From Bombus terrestris (lineage: Eukaryota > Arthropoda > Insecta > Hymenoptera > Apidae), in NCBI RefSeq assembly GCF_910591885.1, contig NC_063274.1:1860001-1924000 (forward strand): a stretch of DNA of 64,000 bases, read 5' to 3'. Under the pieces are notes generated by a model. The model made no database searches. It had not been told where the DNA came from and saw only the letters and a program-made list of their open reading frames with translations. Both the position numbers and the translations under genes were made by a program. Below are positions 23,331 through 34,539 of this stretch, in pieces; positions within the stretch are counted from its first letter, which is position 1, and each line of letters begins with the position of its first letter.

Positions 23331-26300
23331 TCGTCGCCGTTTTAAAAATAAGATCGAGTGCAAGTATAGCGTGTGCGGGTTTCTGTCTGAAAGCCATTCG
23401 GTGAAAAGTCATAGTTTTTAACGCTCGGTGCGATATTAAATTGTTACTGTAATTAATTGATTAGTAATTGATTGGAAGCGATTAATTTATTAGGCGAAGA
23501 TGAATTAACTCGTCGTTTGGATGTGCTGCTGTAATATATTGTGTGATATATCTGTAATATAGTATTATATATTGAATAAACGATATACCGTAATAGCAGA
23601 TGATAATATGATGATACGATAATTTTTTTCTCGAAGATTCCTATTTGTTTACATGTAATTGTATTTCTCTTAAAAATAAATCATATTGTATATTTATATT
23701 CGCAAGCGTTACATCGTAACTGAAATTCATTTGTTTTTATATCCGAAGAACTTTCAGTTATATCATAAAGAATAGAAAGAGCTTATCGTAAGAAAATAGA
23801 GGATGAACACGGATGAAGGAAGAACGAAGGGAATGCGGATCGATAATAAGAATATAGAATAACCAATTTACGTTACAACTCCGGTGTCTCTCGACTTTGT
23901 CAAAACCTATCAGGAGAGTCGCGTGCCTAAATCCAAGTAATAACTTCTATAACGACATATTAAATGTTCCTTTTCTTTCTCAACAACCGTTCGATTGTTT
24001 CCATCCACTTATTTCCCTCTATTCTTCGCTAATGCAATAAGGATACTAGAAAATACAGTGTGACGTCAATGGCAGAGTTTGTGGCAATAAATATTTCCAT
24101 TAGAGGTAAGAATTGTAAATTGGAGGGCTCGTGACTGGAAAGGTCAAACTCCTCTTCCCGGTATCATTAAAATGAACGATTGAGCGGTCTATCGTTTCGT
24201 GGCATCGAAAAGAGAAGGGTTGATGGAAAGGGTGAGTGGAGGGTTGCGGAAATATAAGCACTTTTGCCTCGTGCCTGCCTCGTTTCTATATCTATATATC
24301 TATATATCTATATATATATATATACACATACCTTTACTCAATATTGGTTGAATTATTGTGCCTGCCCGTACGAACTACTCGCGTGCTTCGTATCGAGGAA
24401 TCAAGTTACAAGCTGCGCTTCCATTTTGTGCAATTCCGTTTGCATATAGACACGTTCCTTGATAACTGCCGCCATGTTCCGCAGGATTTACGATCCGCCC
24501 GGTAAATGTTGCCGGAGGCAGGGTTCATCAGGGGAATATGTGCTTACGTATAAACACGAATCTTAGAACAATTCCACTTCAGGAAGTAGTTCGCCGGAGC
24601 CAGCTCCCACGTTGCTCAGGAACCGTGTCCGATACAATTTTCGAATACAACGGTAAGGTTGCGATGGCTGTACAAGGTATTTTCTTTATCTCGTATTGTT
24701 TGATATACGTTCGACCGTAGTTTCCTCTCGAAGGGAATGTAAAAAATGAAAAGTCTGGGGATAAGGAGATTTTATCGAATCATCGTACTTTTTATATTCT
24801 ATATTTCAAAATCAATTAATCTTCAAGAAGTTCATAAATGTAGCTACTAACTGCATTCGGGCTTCGATTTACTATCGTCGAGGAATTTTTAATTCGACGC
24901 TCTATGGAATACCTTTTCAACGTTTGTTGCAACTTCCTTGCACATTCGATTTTCCAACTTTGCGGCAAAGGAAAGTTGAGAGGAAGACGGTTCGGGAAAA
25001 AGGTACGGCAGAGGTAAAGAGAAGTGCATTCCGTCCAGGGACTTACCAGTGGACTCGTCAATAAGGTTATCCAGTCGACTCGTGTCTTAAAAGTAGGAAC
25101 GATCGATGCTAAAACCTATGAACTATACGTGGAAACCGATGACTGGGGCAGAAATTGAGAAAATGGGAACTGAGAGTGGAAAGAGTAAATGTCTTCACGT
25201 TTTTATCAGCACCTTATTTCGCTTCTACTTACGCTGCAACTATTTACTATATTTCGGTTTACTTTGTACTTAAGATCGCTTCTCCACTTGTATCTCTACG
25301 AATTCCTTTCATATAGAGTATTTCTCTAAGTGCTTAGAATCGTTGAGAACTTCTGTTTCATTTTACTCTTCGAGTTTATCAAGATTAAATTCCGCCATGG
25401 TGGTATCTATTTATAATTTTAATCTTACTCGTTCAGAATAGAATTAACAAAAGAAATTTTTATATCTGTAATGTACTTGGTGTAAATTGATTTAATTGAT
25501 ATACGTATTATTATGCGAGAATTTTAGAAGCGAGCACTTTAATGTAAAAGTACTAGAACGCTCTTTGTGAAGTTCGGTTCTTTTTTATCATGCATTTTCT
25601 TCCTGGAATATTACCCTTTAATCATTATAGCTATTTCTATGTGAACTGGATATAGCCGATAGATTGGCTGTCAGACAAAAGCGCGATCCCTTGAAAGCTA
25701 CGCTCTACTTCTAAGGCATGGCTATGCATCTGTGCGTAGGATTGCAGAATTAATTTACAATCCGGTCTTCTTGTGAAATCGATTTTAAATACCAATAGAG
25801 AATAATTACTCGTAAAAATCTATTCTGTTAAATATAAAATACAAACCAAGTAAAAAGACTCAAACGCCTTGATCAGCAGAAAAAGAATTTTGAAAATCTT
25901 TATAACTGAATAAAAATTGGTAACTAGTTTTAACAAATTATGCACCTTCATTTGCAATAATTTGCAAAAGGAACTCAATTGTATATTAATCGAATAAGCT
26001 AGATACAAGCGGAAGCTGCACGAATGCTACCCTGTGACAGATTCCAATAGAAATTTTTCCAAAACGAAACCTATGACACTGATATTTTCAACGAATCGAT
26101 TATCCATTGAAATGATTAACTTCAGATCAATTTGAGCCAAGTCGAAAACAATTACTCGTATTCACGACACAGTGATGATAATATCATTAGCATTTATTTT
26201 CGAAACTGTGCTTTCGAATTTACAGTAACGCAGCAAAGAAAAGAAGGTACGTTTTAGACGTCAGCTCCGAATCGTTCCTCGAAGATTCTTCTCAAGGTGC

Positions 26301-26410
26301 AATCGGTGTCTTGAATTCACAGACATCGAAATCACTTTGAAACAGTCACGTGGCACGCGAACTGCGTCAACATCAAATCAACACCACCCACGTCGGTCCT
26401 CGCAGCTAAG
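23331..26410. other. Non-coding DNA
   Basis: Mostly AT-rich. A second CRE palindrome TGACGTCA sits at 24061-24068. A plus-strand frame at 24538-24720 and a minus-strand frame at 24816-25061 are unrecognised. No gene is supported. Confidence 0.35.
24285..24330. repeat. (TATATC)n / (TA)n microsatellite
   Basis: Three TATC-interrupted TA runs followed by a pure TA run and TACACATA. The tract is translated in two plus frames as tyrosine/isoleucine repeats, which explains the open frames here. Confidence 0.85.
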
Positions 26411-26671
26411 TTAATCTGTTCGAAGCTCTTCTCGCATACTGAACAGCCTCTTAGCGCGAACAGGGTGTTTTAGCAAAGTGCCTTCGCGGCAGCTACTTAG
26501 GTATGTAACGTGGCGTCTCAAGTTCGTGCACGTCTTTGACACCAACCGGTAGGAAATACTTTTGCCAGATCCTTCAGCCTGCATCGCCTTTTTCTGAGAT
26601 AGGTGAAACAGAAGAAGCAAAGATTCGTCGGTAATTAGCGTAATTGTTTTCGCGCCAATTATCTCGTGCAT
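26411..26671 (-). pseudogene. Eroded BED-type zinc finger (hAT transposase or ZBED-like remnant)
   Basis: An 86-codon ATG-initiated frame shows the footprint of a BED zinc finger. It has an S-x4-F start (residues 17-22), then KKA (27-29), then GKSISY (36-41), then TNLRRHV (49-55), and a later KHP (68-70). In intact BED domains these surround a Cys2-His2 zinc site. Here both cysteines expected just before GKSISY are absent, and the final HP is displaced by about ten residues, so the finger cannot bind zinc normally. BED fingers occur at the N-terminus of hAT transposases and in ZBED host proteins derived from them. No DDE catalytic domain or hAT terminus was found nearby. The family match is from memory of the motif. 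Confidence 0.4.
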
Positions 26672-29600
26672 GAGAAACGTGTATGTGTCAAGACAGGTTT
26701 GTTAAATTTGTTAGAAATTGTCAGTTGCGTTATTTTGAAAAATAAATAAAAAGTCAGCAATTTCTGTTCAATTTTAGAATATTCGTTCTTGGATACATTC
26801 TTTCTTAGAAATATGGGAAATGATATTTTAATGCCACAAGGCATGAAAATGTATTAAGTTTTATTCTTCGTTATTGACAATCGTTGCACTCAAGGCAGTT
26901 AGCTTGTTTGAAAAAGCTACTGAATAGGAATCATGGCTAGTACCAACGGGTGGTGCAATAATACGATAAAATATATATGTTCAGGTACGGTATCTGGGAT
27001 AACCGTACAAATTCATATCCACAATGTACGCACGATTCGTGATAAACCGCAGGGTATGCTAGTCGTGATAAGCTGGTCGCCATATCTACTGTAGAATATA
27101 TGCATGTTTGCTTTCCTTTCGTCAATTTCATCGTAATCAATTTTGTTTCAATAAATGCCGACAATAATTATTTTCAAGGAATTTGCAATGATTCCTTCCT
27201 CATTGTTACCGAAAATTAAACAAGGAAACGAGAAATATTACTTACATTATGTATATCGTATATATAAATATATGAGAAATATATGGTATTAGTTTATTAT
27301 TATTCTTTGAAAAATCTTGCAAACGTAGGCAATGGACATCGATATTCCAAATAGTTATAAATAATTAATCTGATGAAAGTTTGAAGAATAAGAGGATTTG
27401 CTATCCGAAAATTCGAGACTCTAATTTTTAAAATTAAACCTTTAAAACCCATTAACTATTCGCATAGTGTTGTCTCTTTGCAATGCAAAAGAAACGTTGG
27501 AAGATTAAAGAATAAAAATTGATAGAGAAGAGTATTAAAGAATTTAAGTGATATCCCTCTTTAAATTAAATGTAAATGTTTGAAACGATGAATAGAGACG
27601 AAATGAATGATAGAACAATACTTGAGTGATTTGAATAGAAAAATATTAAGAGTATTTCACTAAACGGTACATTCTGTGTCGCTAATTTATCTTTTATTCT
27701 CTTCACTGGAATTTAACGAATAGATAATTGTACCATTAAATTTCTAAAAAAATAAATTTCAGTATGCAGCGATTTTGTAAATTGAGGTGTAAAATGTGTG
27801 CCGTTATAGAAAATATTATAAAAATGAAATGAAAGGAAACGATAAGTTCAGAGCAAAACGTACCATATTTTTAATTCATCCACGCGATTGCTTAATTATT
27901 GTTTAATTATTGGTATTACATTATTATAAAGTGTATATATTTTAAAATTAATATTCTACCAGAGAATAACGTATCCATTTACCGGTAAACTGGCGGTGTT
28001 CATAAGATAAACGCAGTATATCACTCTAGTTTCTACTACGAAATGACTACATTAAAACTAACGAAGATACATACAACTTTCCTCGTCGCGAACTTCATGA
28101 ACTTCGCAAACTCCGTGATAACAATTTGTTGTTTCACGATGAATAATGTAAACTTTCAACGTCACGCGTTTGTCAATGGTCCAAGTCGAGAACATGATTT
28201 CCGCAGAATATTGAGCAAAAAGTTCTCGGTCTGAGATTTTCGCGCTACGTCGCGGTAAGAAACATCGTGATCAATCCAAGTCGTGATTGATAGAGAAAAG
28301 TAGAAATCTGGAGACAGAGACGTCAATGATCTGTAGCTACGAAGCTGTATAGAAACGGTTAAGATCGATCGTGATGGATCGAGGGATGAAAAAGTTGTAA
28401 AACTGCTCACGCCATCAGGAAGTCGTGTACGATAAAAGTTCGAACTTTACTTTAACATAATATCGCGTTTTTCATTGCATATCCTTCGATATCACGATAT
28501 TTTAGCCTTTCTCTTTATTATTCTTTTTCTCTCAGTTGACATTTGTTTCGATCGACTAAATTCATTATTGTTAAGATCTTTTTATTTTTTCGATTATCCC
28601 ACCACCATTCTTCGATACATATCGAATAATCAAGTAAACCAGGTATTTCGTTGCAACAAGATCTCACACTCGACAACATCATCGTTGAAGCAAAAACTTT
28701 GAAACAAAAGAACCAAAGTAAACAAAAATTCTATCTATCTACGAAGGATCAAACGCCTACACCATTAATCAGCATGGGCTGTAAATTTTTCTGAACGACG
28801 AAAGCTAAAGGTCTATCGTGATTTACACAAGTAATATATTATATGAATAATTGAGAAAGCACGGTTGAATATAGATTATCTTCCGCTGAATGCTGAAGCT
28901 GTTACCGGCGAAAGTACAGACAGCGCGATGTCGTTCTGAATAATCTTTTCATTATTCAGGTAAATCTAGATCATAAAATTCGTGGAATTCTCTATGCAAC
29001 TATGCGTACGTAATGAGACACGAAAGATCTGATACGCGCATCGTGAGATACGATTTCTAGAAAACGAAACATAAAAAGTAACGTGTTTCGTGTTCGCGCC
29101 GATTTGAAAACTGGTTTTCTACGGCTTGCTATACATTTAAATATATGATTTTAGCGTGCTATCGGTCTGTATCACGGTCTTTTTGTACGATTAAGGGACA
29201 GAGCACGTCAAAATGTGCTTTCGCGTTTAGCACCGTAGATAAGGGTTAATTGGGCAAGATTACGCTTAATCGATAGATCGTGCGATTTGGTTGACAGCAA
29301 TGCGCGTTACGGCCTCTGAAGCGAATCGATAGCTTTGCCCGGTTTATTTCGATAAAAATTCGCAATATCATGAAAGACATGTTCGAGGTCTGTTTCATAA
29401 ATATACTATACATTGAACATATGGATTTACGTGTCATCGTTTTCCAAGAATTTAAATAACTCTTCGGTTTGCAATAGCAATGAGAATTTACCAAGGTTAT
29501 TTATACTTAATTGTCGAGGTATAGATAGGATTTTGAGTGAACAAAAAGTTAAAATTTATTTACAAATTATATAAATTTAGCTGTACATGTAGGTTACTTT

Positions 29601-31129
29601 TTGAAGGACTCAACAACACATACTCGCTTGCTTGTTTGTTTTTTTCTAATCGCTTCTAATCGCTTGTAATCGCTTTTGCCCTAATTGAAACCTGGACGTT
29701 CTTCGACGCGAACATACACTTTAGGAAGGGGATACTTACACGTGCTGCTCGCTCTTCGATTCCTCACTCTCATAAGTACAATGTAAATACTAACAAACAC
29801 TAATTAACACTAACAAATAATAGATAACAGATAATACGGTAGCATGTGTTTTAATAAAAGTCAGTGTTTCAATATATCGGTCTGTCGCGTAAATTTTGAT
29901 ACTTTAGTCGATTTGGAAAATTGGCGTATGAGTGCAGTATGCGACTGAATTCGTCTTTTTACCAACTCCTAATTACGATAAAAGTACACGATGTGGCCAT
30001 TAAAACAGTGTCAACGATCTTCGAAGAAAGTTGCTTCCTTTCGTATTACTTTAAGATTTATCGAACACTAAGAACTTTAAGTTCCTGAAATTTTTATCGA
30101 AATTCAAACAGAATCGGAACAGGTCTTCCGCGAGAAGAGTTAATACTCTCTGCAGTTTGTGAAAAATTCAATTCCACGAAAGGGGGTCCAAAGATCGAAA
30201 TCCAGGCTGAACGCTCCATATATCACCGTTTCGATTTTGAAAGCGAGCCCGCAAGATCGCACGCAAAAAACGATTTTCAACAGGAAACGCGTCACCGCCA
30301 TTATATTCGATGAAAGGTAGAAAAGTGGAGGATTTTCGAGGATTCGGGGATTGGTGAACGCTTGTGTTCCTTCAACGAGGCCTTTGTCAACGAGTAGGCC
30401 GAAACGGGTTACGAATGATTGGTTGAACAGGAGCTGGAAAGCATTTACGAAGGATCAAAAACGCGGCGGTGTCAGCCCGTGACAATGCAGTCGCCAAATA
30501 AACTGCCGCATCTCTAAAACAATTTTTTATACGGCAACGATGCCCGTTATCGTTCCAATAGCCGTTATATGTAGGGAGAGGCTTCTGGATCCTGTAAAAA
30601 ATATAGGTACACGCCGATCTGGAGTGCCATTCGGTTGTCAATGACGCGTTACCTGGACTTTCATCGATAGATTCATATTTTTTAATGTGATCGATTCCGT
30701 CTACGTGTCAGATATTTATTTGTTGTTTCGTTTGATTAATACATATGATTTTTCAACGATATAGATCGAGGTAGCTGTGATATTGCACAGATTCTACTAT
30801 TACATGAGTTGTGCAAGCCCTTCAAAAGTCAAACTGGATCAACTTCATTTTTTGTGAATTTCTTAATTTCACTGCTCAAGCATATGTTCGATGTTTGATC
30901 GCCAGAACAGAAAATAGCTTACTGTCGCGTATATGCGACATCGAGCTTGAGATAAATTCAAAATTTCAGCACGAAACATCGACTTAAACCAATACGCGAA
31001 GCTAAATTAACGCAAAAACGTCGTTCCTGCCTAATCCAAAGCAAATCCAAGCCATCTCTCGTCGCATTGATAATATTCGATTATTCAATTATCCTCGAAA
31101 TGAAAGATAACACTTAGATGTAAGTATTC
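26672..31129. other. Mostly AT-rich non-coding DNA
   Basis: Frames are short and unrecognised (for example 26937-27164 and 29246-29494 on minus, 28475-28702 on plus). A GC-richer block spans about 30110-30660, open on minus at 30387-30641 without homology. On the minus strand a donor-like GTAAGT lies near 29737-29742. Nothing else is recognised. Confidence 0.4.
29646..29675. repeat. 10-bp tandem repeat x 3
   Basis: Three adjacent copies of a 10-mer: CTAATCGCTT twice, then GTAATCGCTT. Function unknown. Confidence 0.85.
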
Positions 31130-31600
31130 TTCGATCGCCATCGACGATGAATGGAATTGAGCTAACAACGAGGGATGGAACGCGTTAATTCATCAGCTTA
31201 ATTCCTATCACGGACCAAGGTTGCCGGTGTTCGATCGCCAGACAATAACGGTAACACATCGAACGAATTTGGGGCTCCGATTGACTCGCAGCCTTGAAAT
31301 ACGAAATCGAATTTGCATTTCTGGAATTCCCCTCGATTCAAGCTACGAGCAAAATTTATCGAGGTGGCCGGTCGACGGTGATTCGGTGAATTCACGCGTT
31401 TCCCGAAGATTGAACCAGGTCAGGTTTGAGAGACGTGGGATCCTCGTTAAATCGTATCGTTATAAATGGAGATTCACGGATCATTAATATTACCTTATAG
31501 CCGTCGTGTGTACATAGCACGACAGGCTGGATCGATTAATTGGCTAATTATTCGGATTCCCGTATTAATAGCGTAACTACCTGGGTCGATGTATATTATA
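31130..31600. promoter_or_regulatory. Candidate homeodomain-motif regulatory patch
   Basis: This GC-richer stretch ends with several TAAT-core sites (CATTAATATTACC near 31480, GATTAATTGGCTAATTATTC near 31533-31552) and GGATTCC just after. An inverted pair GTCGTG/CACGAC surrounds 31503-31523. Opposed open frames (31198-31395 on minus, 31221-31487 on plus) are unrecognised. Regulatory function is inference from motif clustering. Confidence 0.25.
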
Positions 31601-31644
31601 TATATTACATATACTATATATATATACATACACTCATGTATGTG
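31591..31644. repeat. AT-dinucleotide-rich microsatellite
   Basis: Interrupted TA/CA repeat tract, low complexity. Confidence 0.8.
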
Positions 31645-33115
31645 CGACTATTTTTCGTTAAAATTCAGTAGAAACACTGTAGCGTTAACTCTTTCGTTAA
31701 TAACTGTTGAGTATATGCAACATTGTCTCTTTGTATATTATCAATTAACTAAATGATACACGCACATATAGGTAAATTAAACGCGATTAAACACATTTTC
31801 CGATTTTATAGTACAGAGATTTTGAAAATCGACGCGTTATGAATCAAACGGATATTAACAAAGCGATCGTATATTTGATGCTGCAAAATTCTTAATTTGG
31901 AATTAAATATATCCTCTTAAACATTTTAAAAATATTAATGGCTGCGATATAAATTTCATCGTTGATTATTTACGAGATAAAGTATTATTATTCATTCACC
32001 TATTTTTAAAAGGCTTTTATCTTTTTATTTTATTCGTGCTTAATTTCTAAACTATCTACATAGTTGATGAACTGTTTTCTAACTTTGTACTATATATATT
32101 ATATAGCGTTTATGTACAGAGGAAAGAAATTCTATATCATCAAAATTGAAACGACGTAAACGAAAGGTATTTTATTTTGTATGAAATAAGAAATTGATAA
32201 TTTATGGATGGCAGGTGCGATTTTCAAAACATTTACGCAAATTAAATACATTTGCGAAGCTTGCCACCAGCAATCCTTTAAATTCATACAGCACGTTCTC
32301 ATCGTACAATTCCCATGATTCATAGCCCACTTTCCAAACAACAACGAAAAACAACAAAAGTTGTTAACGTCTTTACGATCGCGAAATATTTCACACCGAG
32401 AATTCCGATTTTGAAATAAAAATGACGTCGAAAAATCTCTCTCCGATAGACATATACAAATCCATCGTTTTTGATTTGCTCTTTTACCGAAATAAATCGA
32501 AGCTTTTTCTGAAAATCTATATAGCGTAGTCGCGTTAGATTTCAAACAAAACGTTCGGATGTATACATTCAGATGTTGGTGCGCGTTCCCGTCCAAGCCA
32601 CCAAAACCGGACGAATTTACATTTTCGCCGTATTGCACGGAAAATGAGTGCCTCGTAACGAACTGTTTAGCTCGCAAATTATACGCAACATGGGGTGCGC
32701 CGCGAGTGTTTACGTACACACGCCGCGTTTCTAGCCGCATGTTCGCGTTTTCAGCCTGAATTATGCGTCGTTTCGTTATCAATTACGCTTCACCGCCACG
32801 CCTCGAAATATAATACCTGTCAAATACGGAAAACAACGTCGAATGATCATGTCCAATGATCTATCCTAACAAGTTATCGTCCCTGTACTGTTATGCTGTT
32901 CGTGAATTCAGTCCAATCGAATTTATTTGGAATTAAAATGATTCGGATCTTATTTGTCTGATCAATTTATACTGCATTTTGAGCTTGAGATATATTTTGA
33001 AAAATATTTATATTTCACAAAAATAGATTTTTTATTGCTTTGCTTTTATAGTATACTGTTTGTTGACGACATTCATATTACGATATTAGAGATATATCAA
33101 GTGCAGGAGATGTTA
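31645..33115. other. Non-coding DNA with the longest open frame in the window (32132-32782, minus)
   Basis: The minus strand is open for 216 codons from 32782 to 32132. The first 75 codons come from a GC-richer block (32560-32760) and the rest from AT-rich DNA, so codon composition changes mid-frame. I see no signal peptide, membrane segment, zinc finger or repeat. The middle holds scattered cysteines with no recognisable spacing. An opposing plus frame is open at 32559-32759. I regard it as probably non-coding. Confidence 0.25.
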
Positions 33116-33336
33116 TTAGGTTGTCCGAAAAGTTTCTTTCGTTTCATAAGGTGATAAGAGATAAACAACAATTTCTGTTTCATATTATTTTATTGAATTA
33201 GGTGTGTTCCATTTCGTTCTATTTCTATTATTATATTCGTGCGTATTTCAATAAACTAATATAAAACAAAAAACATTGTGCGTCTATTATTTCCTTATAA
33301 AACGAAACACATAGTCATACTTTTCGCAGTCGTAAA
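33116..33336. mobile_element. Mariner-type MITE, about 221 bp
   Basis: The left terminus starts TTAGGTTGTCCGAAAAGTTT after a TA (33114-33115), typical of mariner elements, which duplicate TA on insertion. The right end has CCTTATAAAACGAAA followed, after about 11 extra bases, by CTTTTCG. These are the reverse complement of the left terminus (which continues through CGTTTCATAAGG) with a small insertion and a decayed outer end. The interior is AT-rich with no transposase. The right boundary at 33336 is approximate. Confidence 0.75.
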
Positions 33337-33801
33337 GTAACGCATCAAATATCGATACGCACTTTGTAACGTCGTGCTTCCATAATTCTCAGATTCTTAA
33401 ATAGACTAATTTCATACGTATCCGAGAGATTTATATTCTTCGTGTTCATTCTCGACGCAAACTCTTGGAAACGTCAGAAACGAAGGTCACAGTGTTTTAT
33501 ATGTATATTATATGACTCCAAACGGTGCTTGAGGCCATCATGTCCTCACAACTGTTTTAAAATATTCTCAAAAGTAAAAAAAAAAAAAAAAAAAAAACTG
33601 TAAAAAGAATGTAAGTTTTATTCTTTAACAGATTTTATGAAAGATCATATAATACTATGTTATTTCCACCTTTCTTACTTTTAATGTTATCATACATCTA
33701 CTTATCGTACATCTTCTTATTTAATAGTACTACTAAATCCATTCATAAAATTACAAGTCATATTAGATCTGATTTATAGCACTGATTTATAGTATCACTA
33801 G
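33337..33801. other. Non-coding DNA
   Basis: AT-rich; contains the A22 tract at 33576-33597 and nothing else recognised. Confidence 0.45.
33576..33597. repeat. A22 homopolymer
   Basis: Uninterrupted run of 22 A, with no recognisable retroposon body upstream. Confidence 0.9.
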
Positions 33802-34539
33802 TGTCAGGACAGAAACATGGGTCAGGCATGGAAACGTGGCATCGATTTATGGATACACAGAATTTTTAGTAAAAAATTGAGATCAACCGATGTGTGGTTG
33901 GATAGCTACATAAGTCCCGAGAGATAAGTAAACGCGGAGAAATCAATGTCATGGGAGAAAATATGAAGATTTATATAACGATCTAAATGAAACTTACAAA
34001 TTACGTAAATCTCGATATAATTCTACCCACAGATGGAAGCGTCCTCTTAATTAGAAATGCCTAGTCGATACGTAAGTCTTTAATAGCGTAATAAATAATA
34101 TTTAAAGGTTGATCAAAGGTCTCTATTAAAGAGAATTTCTCAGTGTTTAAGTTACGATTCTGTCGGATTAGAAACTGAATTTGAACAGAGTTAGGATTCT
34201 GCGAGCACGGAGACTGAATCCAGGATCTCTAGTCCTTACCATTTTATATGTAAAGTTAAGTAAATGTGCATAAGTAAATGTGTATAGTTTATATTTATAT
34301 ATACATTAATATATATTAATATACTAATATGTTATATATATTAATGTTTACATATATACATACGTACATATAATTGATAAAAGTCCTCTAAAAGTAATTA
34401 ATAAGGTAAAATAATACGTTTCATCGGTGTGCTAAGCTACGCACTCGTATGATCTACTAGAATTATATAAGTCACCCCTTTTCAGAGTGTGCATTAACCT
34501 AAATACCGCACGTTTCGTCTCCGTGGAGGATTCGTAACA
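33802..34539 (+). mobile_element. Possible solo LTR; 3' end is better supported than 5' end
   Basis: The segment from about 34430 to 34539 looks like the promoter and U5 end of an LTR. It has TATATAA at 34464-34470, an initiator-like TTCAGAG at 34481, and a terminus ATTCGTAACA at 34539. Bases 34499-34538 match 38572-38615 at 36 of 40 aligned positions, with one 4-base gap. The 5' end is placed at TGTCAGG (33802) only because it is a TGT start at a plausible distance. Flanks there (CTAG before, ATAG after the 3' end) differ by one base, so the duplication is not proven. An AT-rich tract at about 34281-34371 lies inside. Confidence 0.35.

Noticed and set aside
34190..34245. tRNA-like stretch on the minus strand
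   Set aside because: No proper A and B boxes and no acceptor stem; more likely part of the LTR-type sequence.
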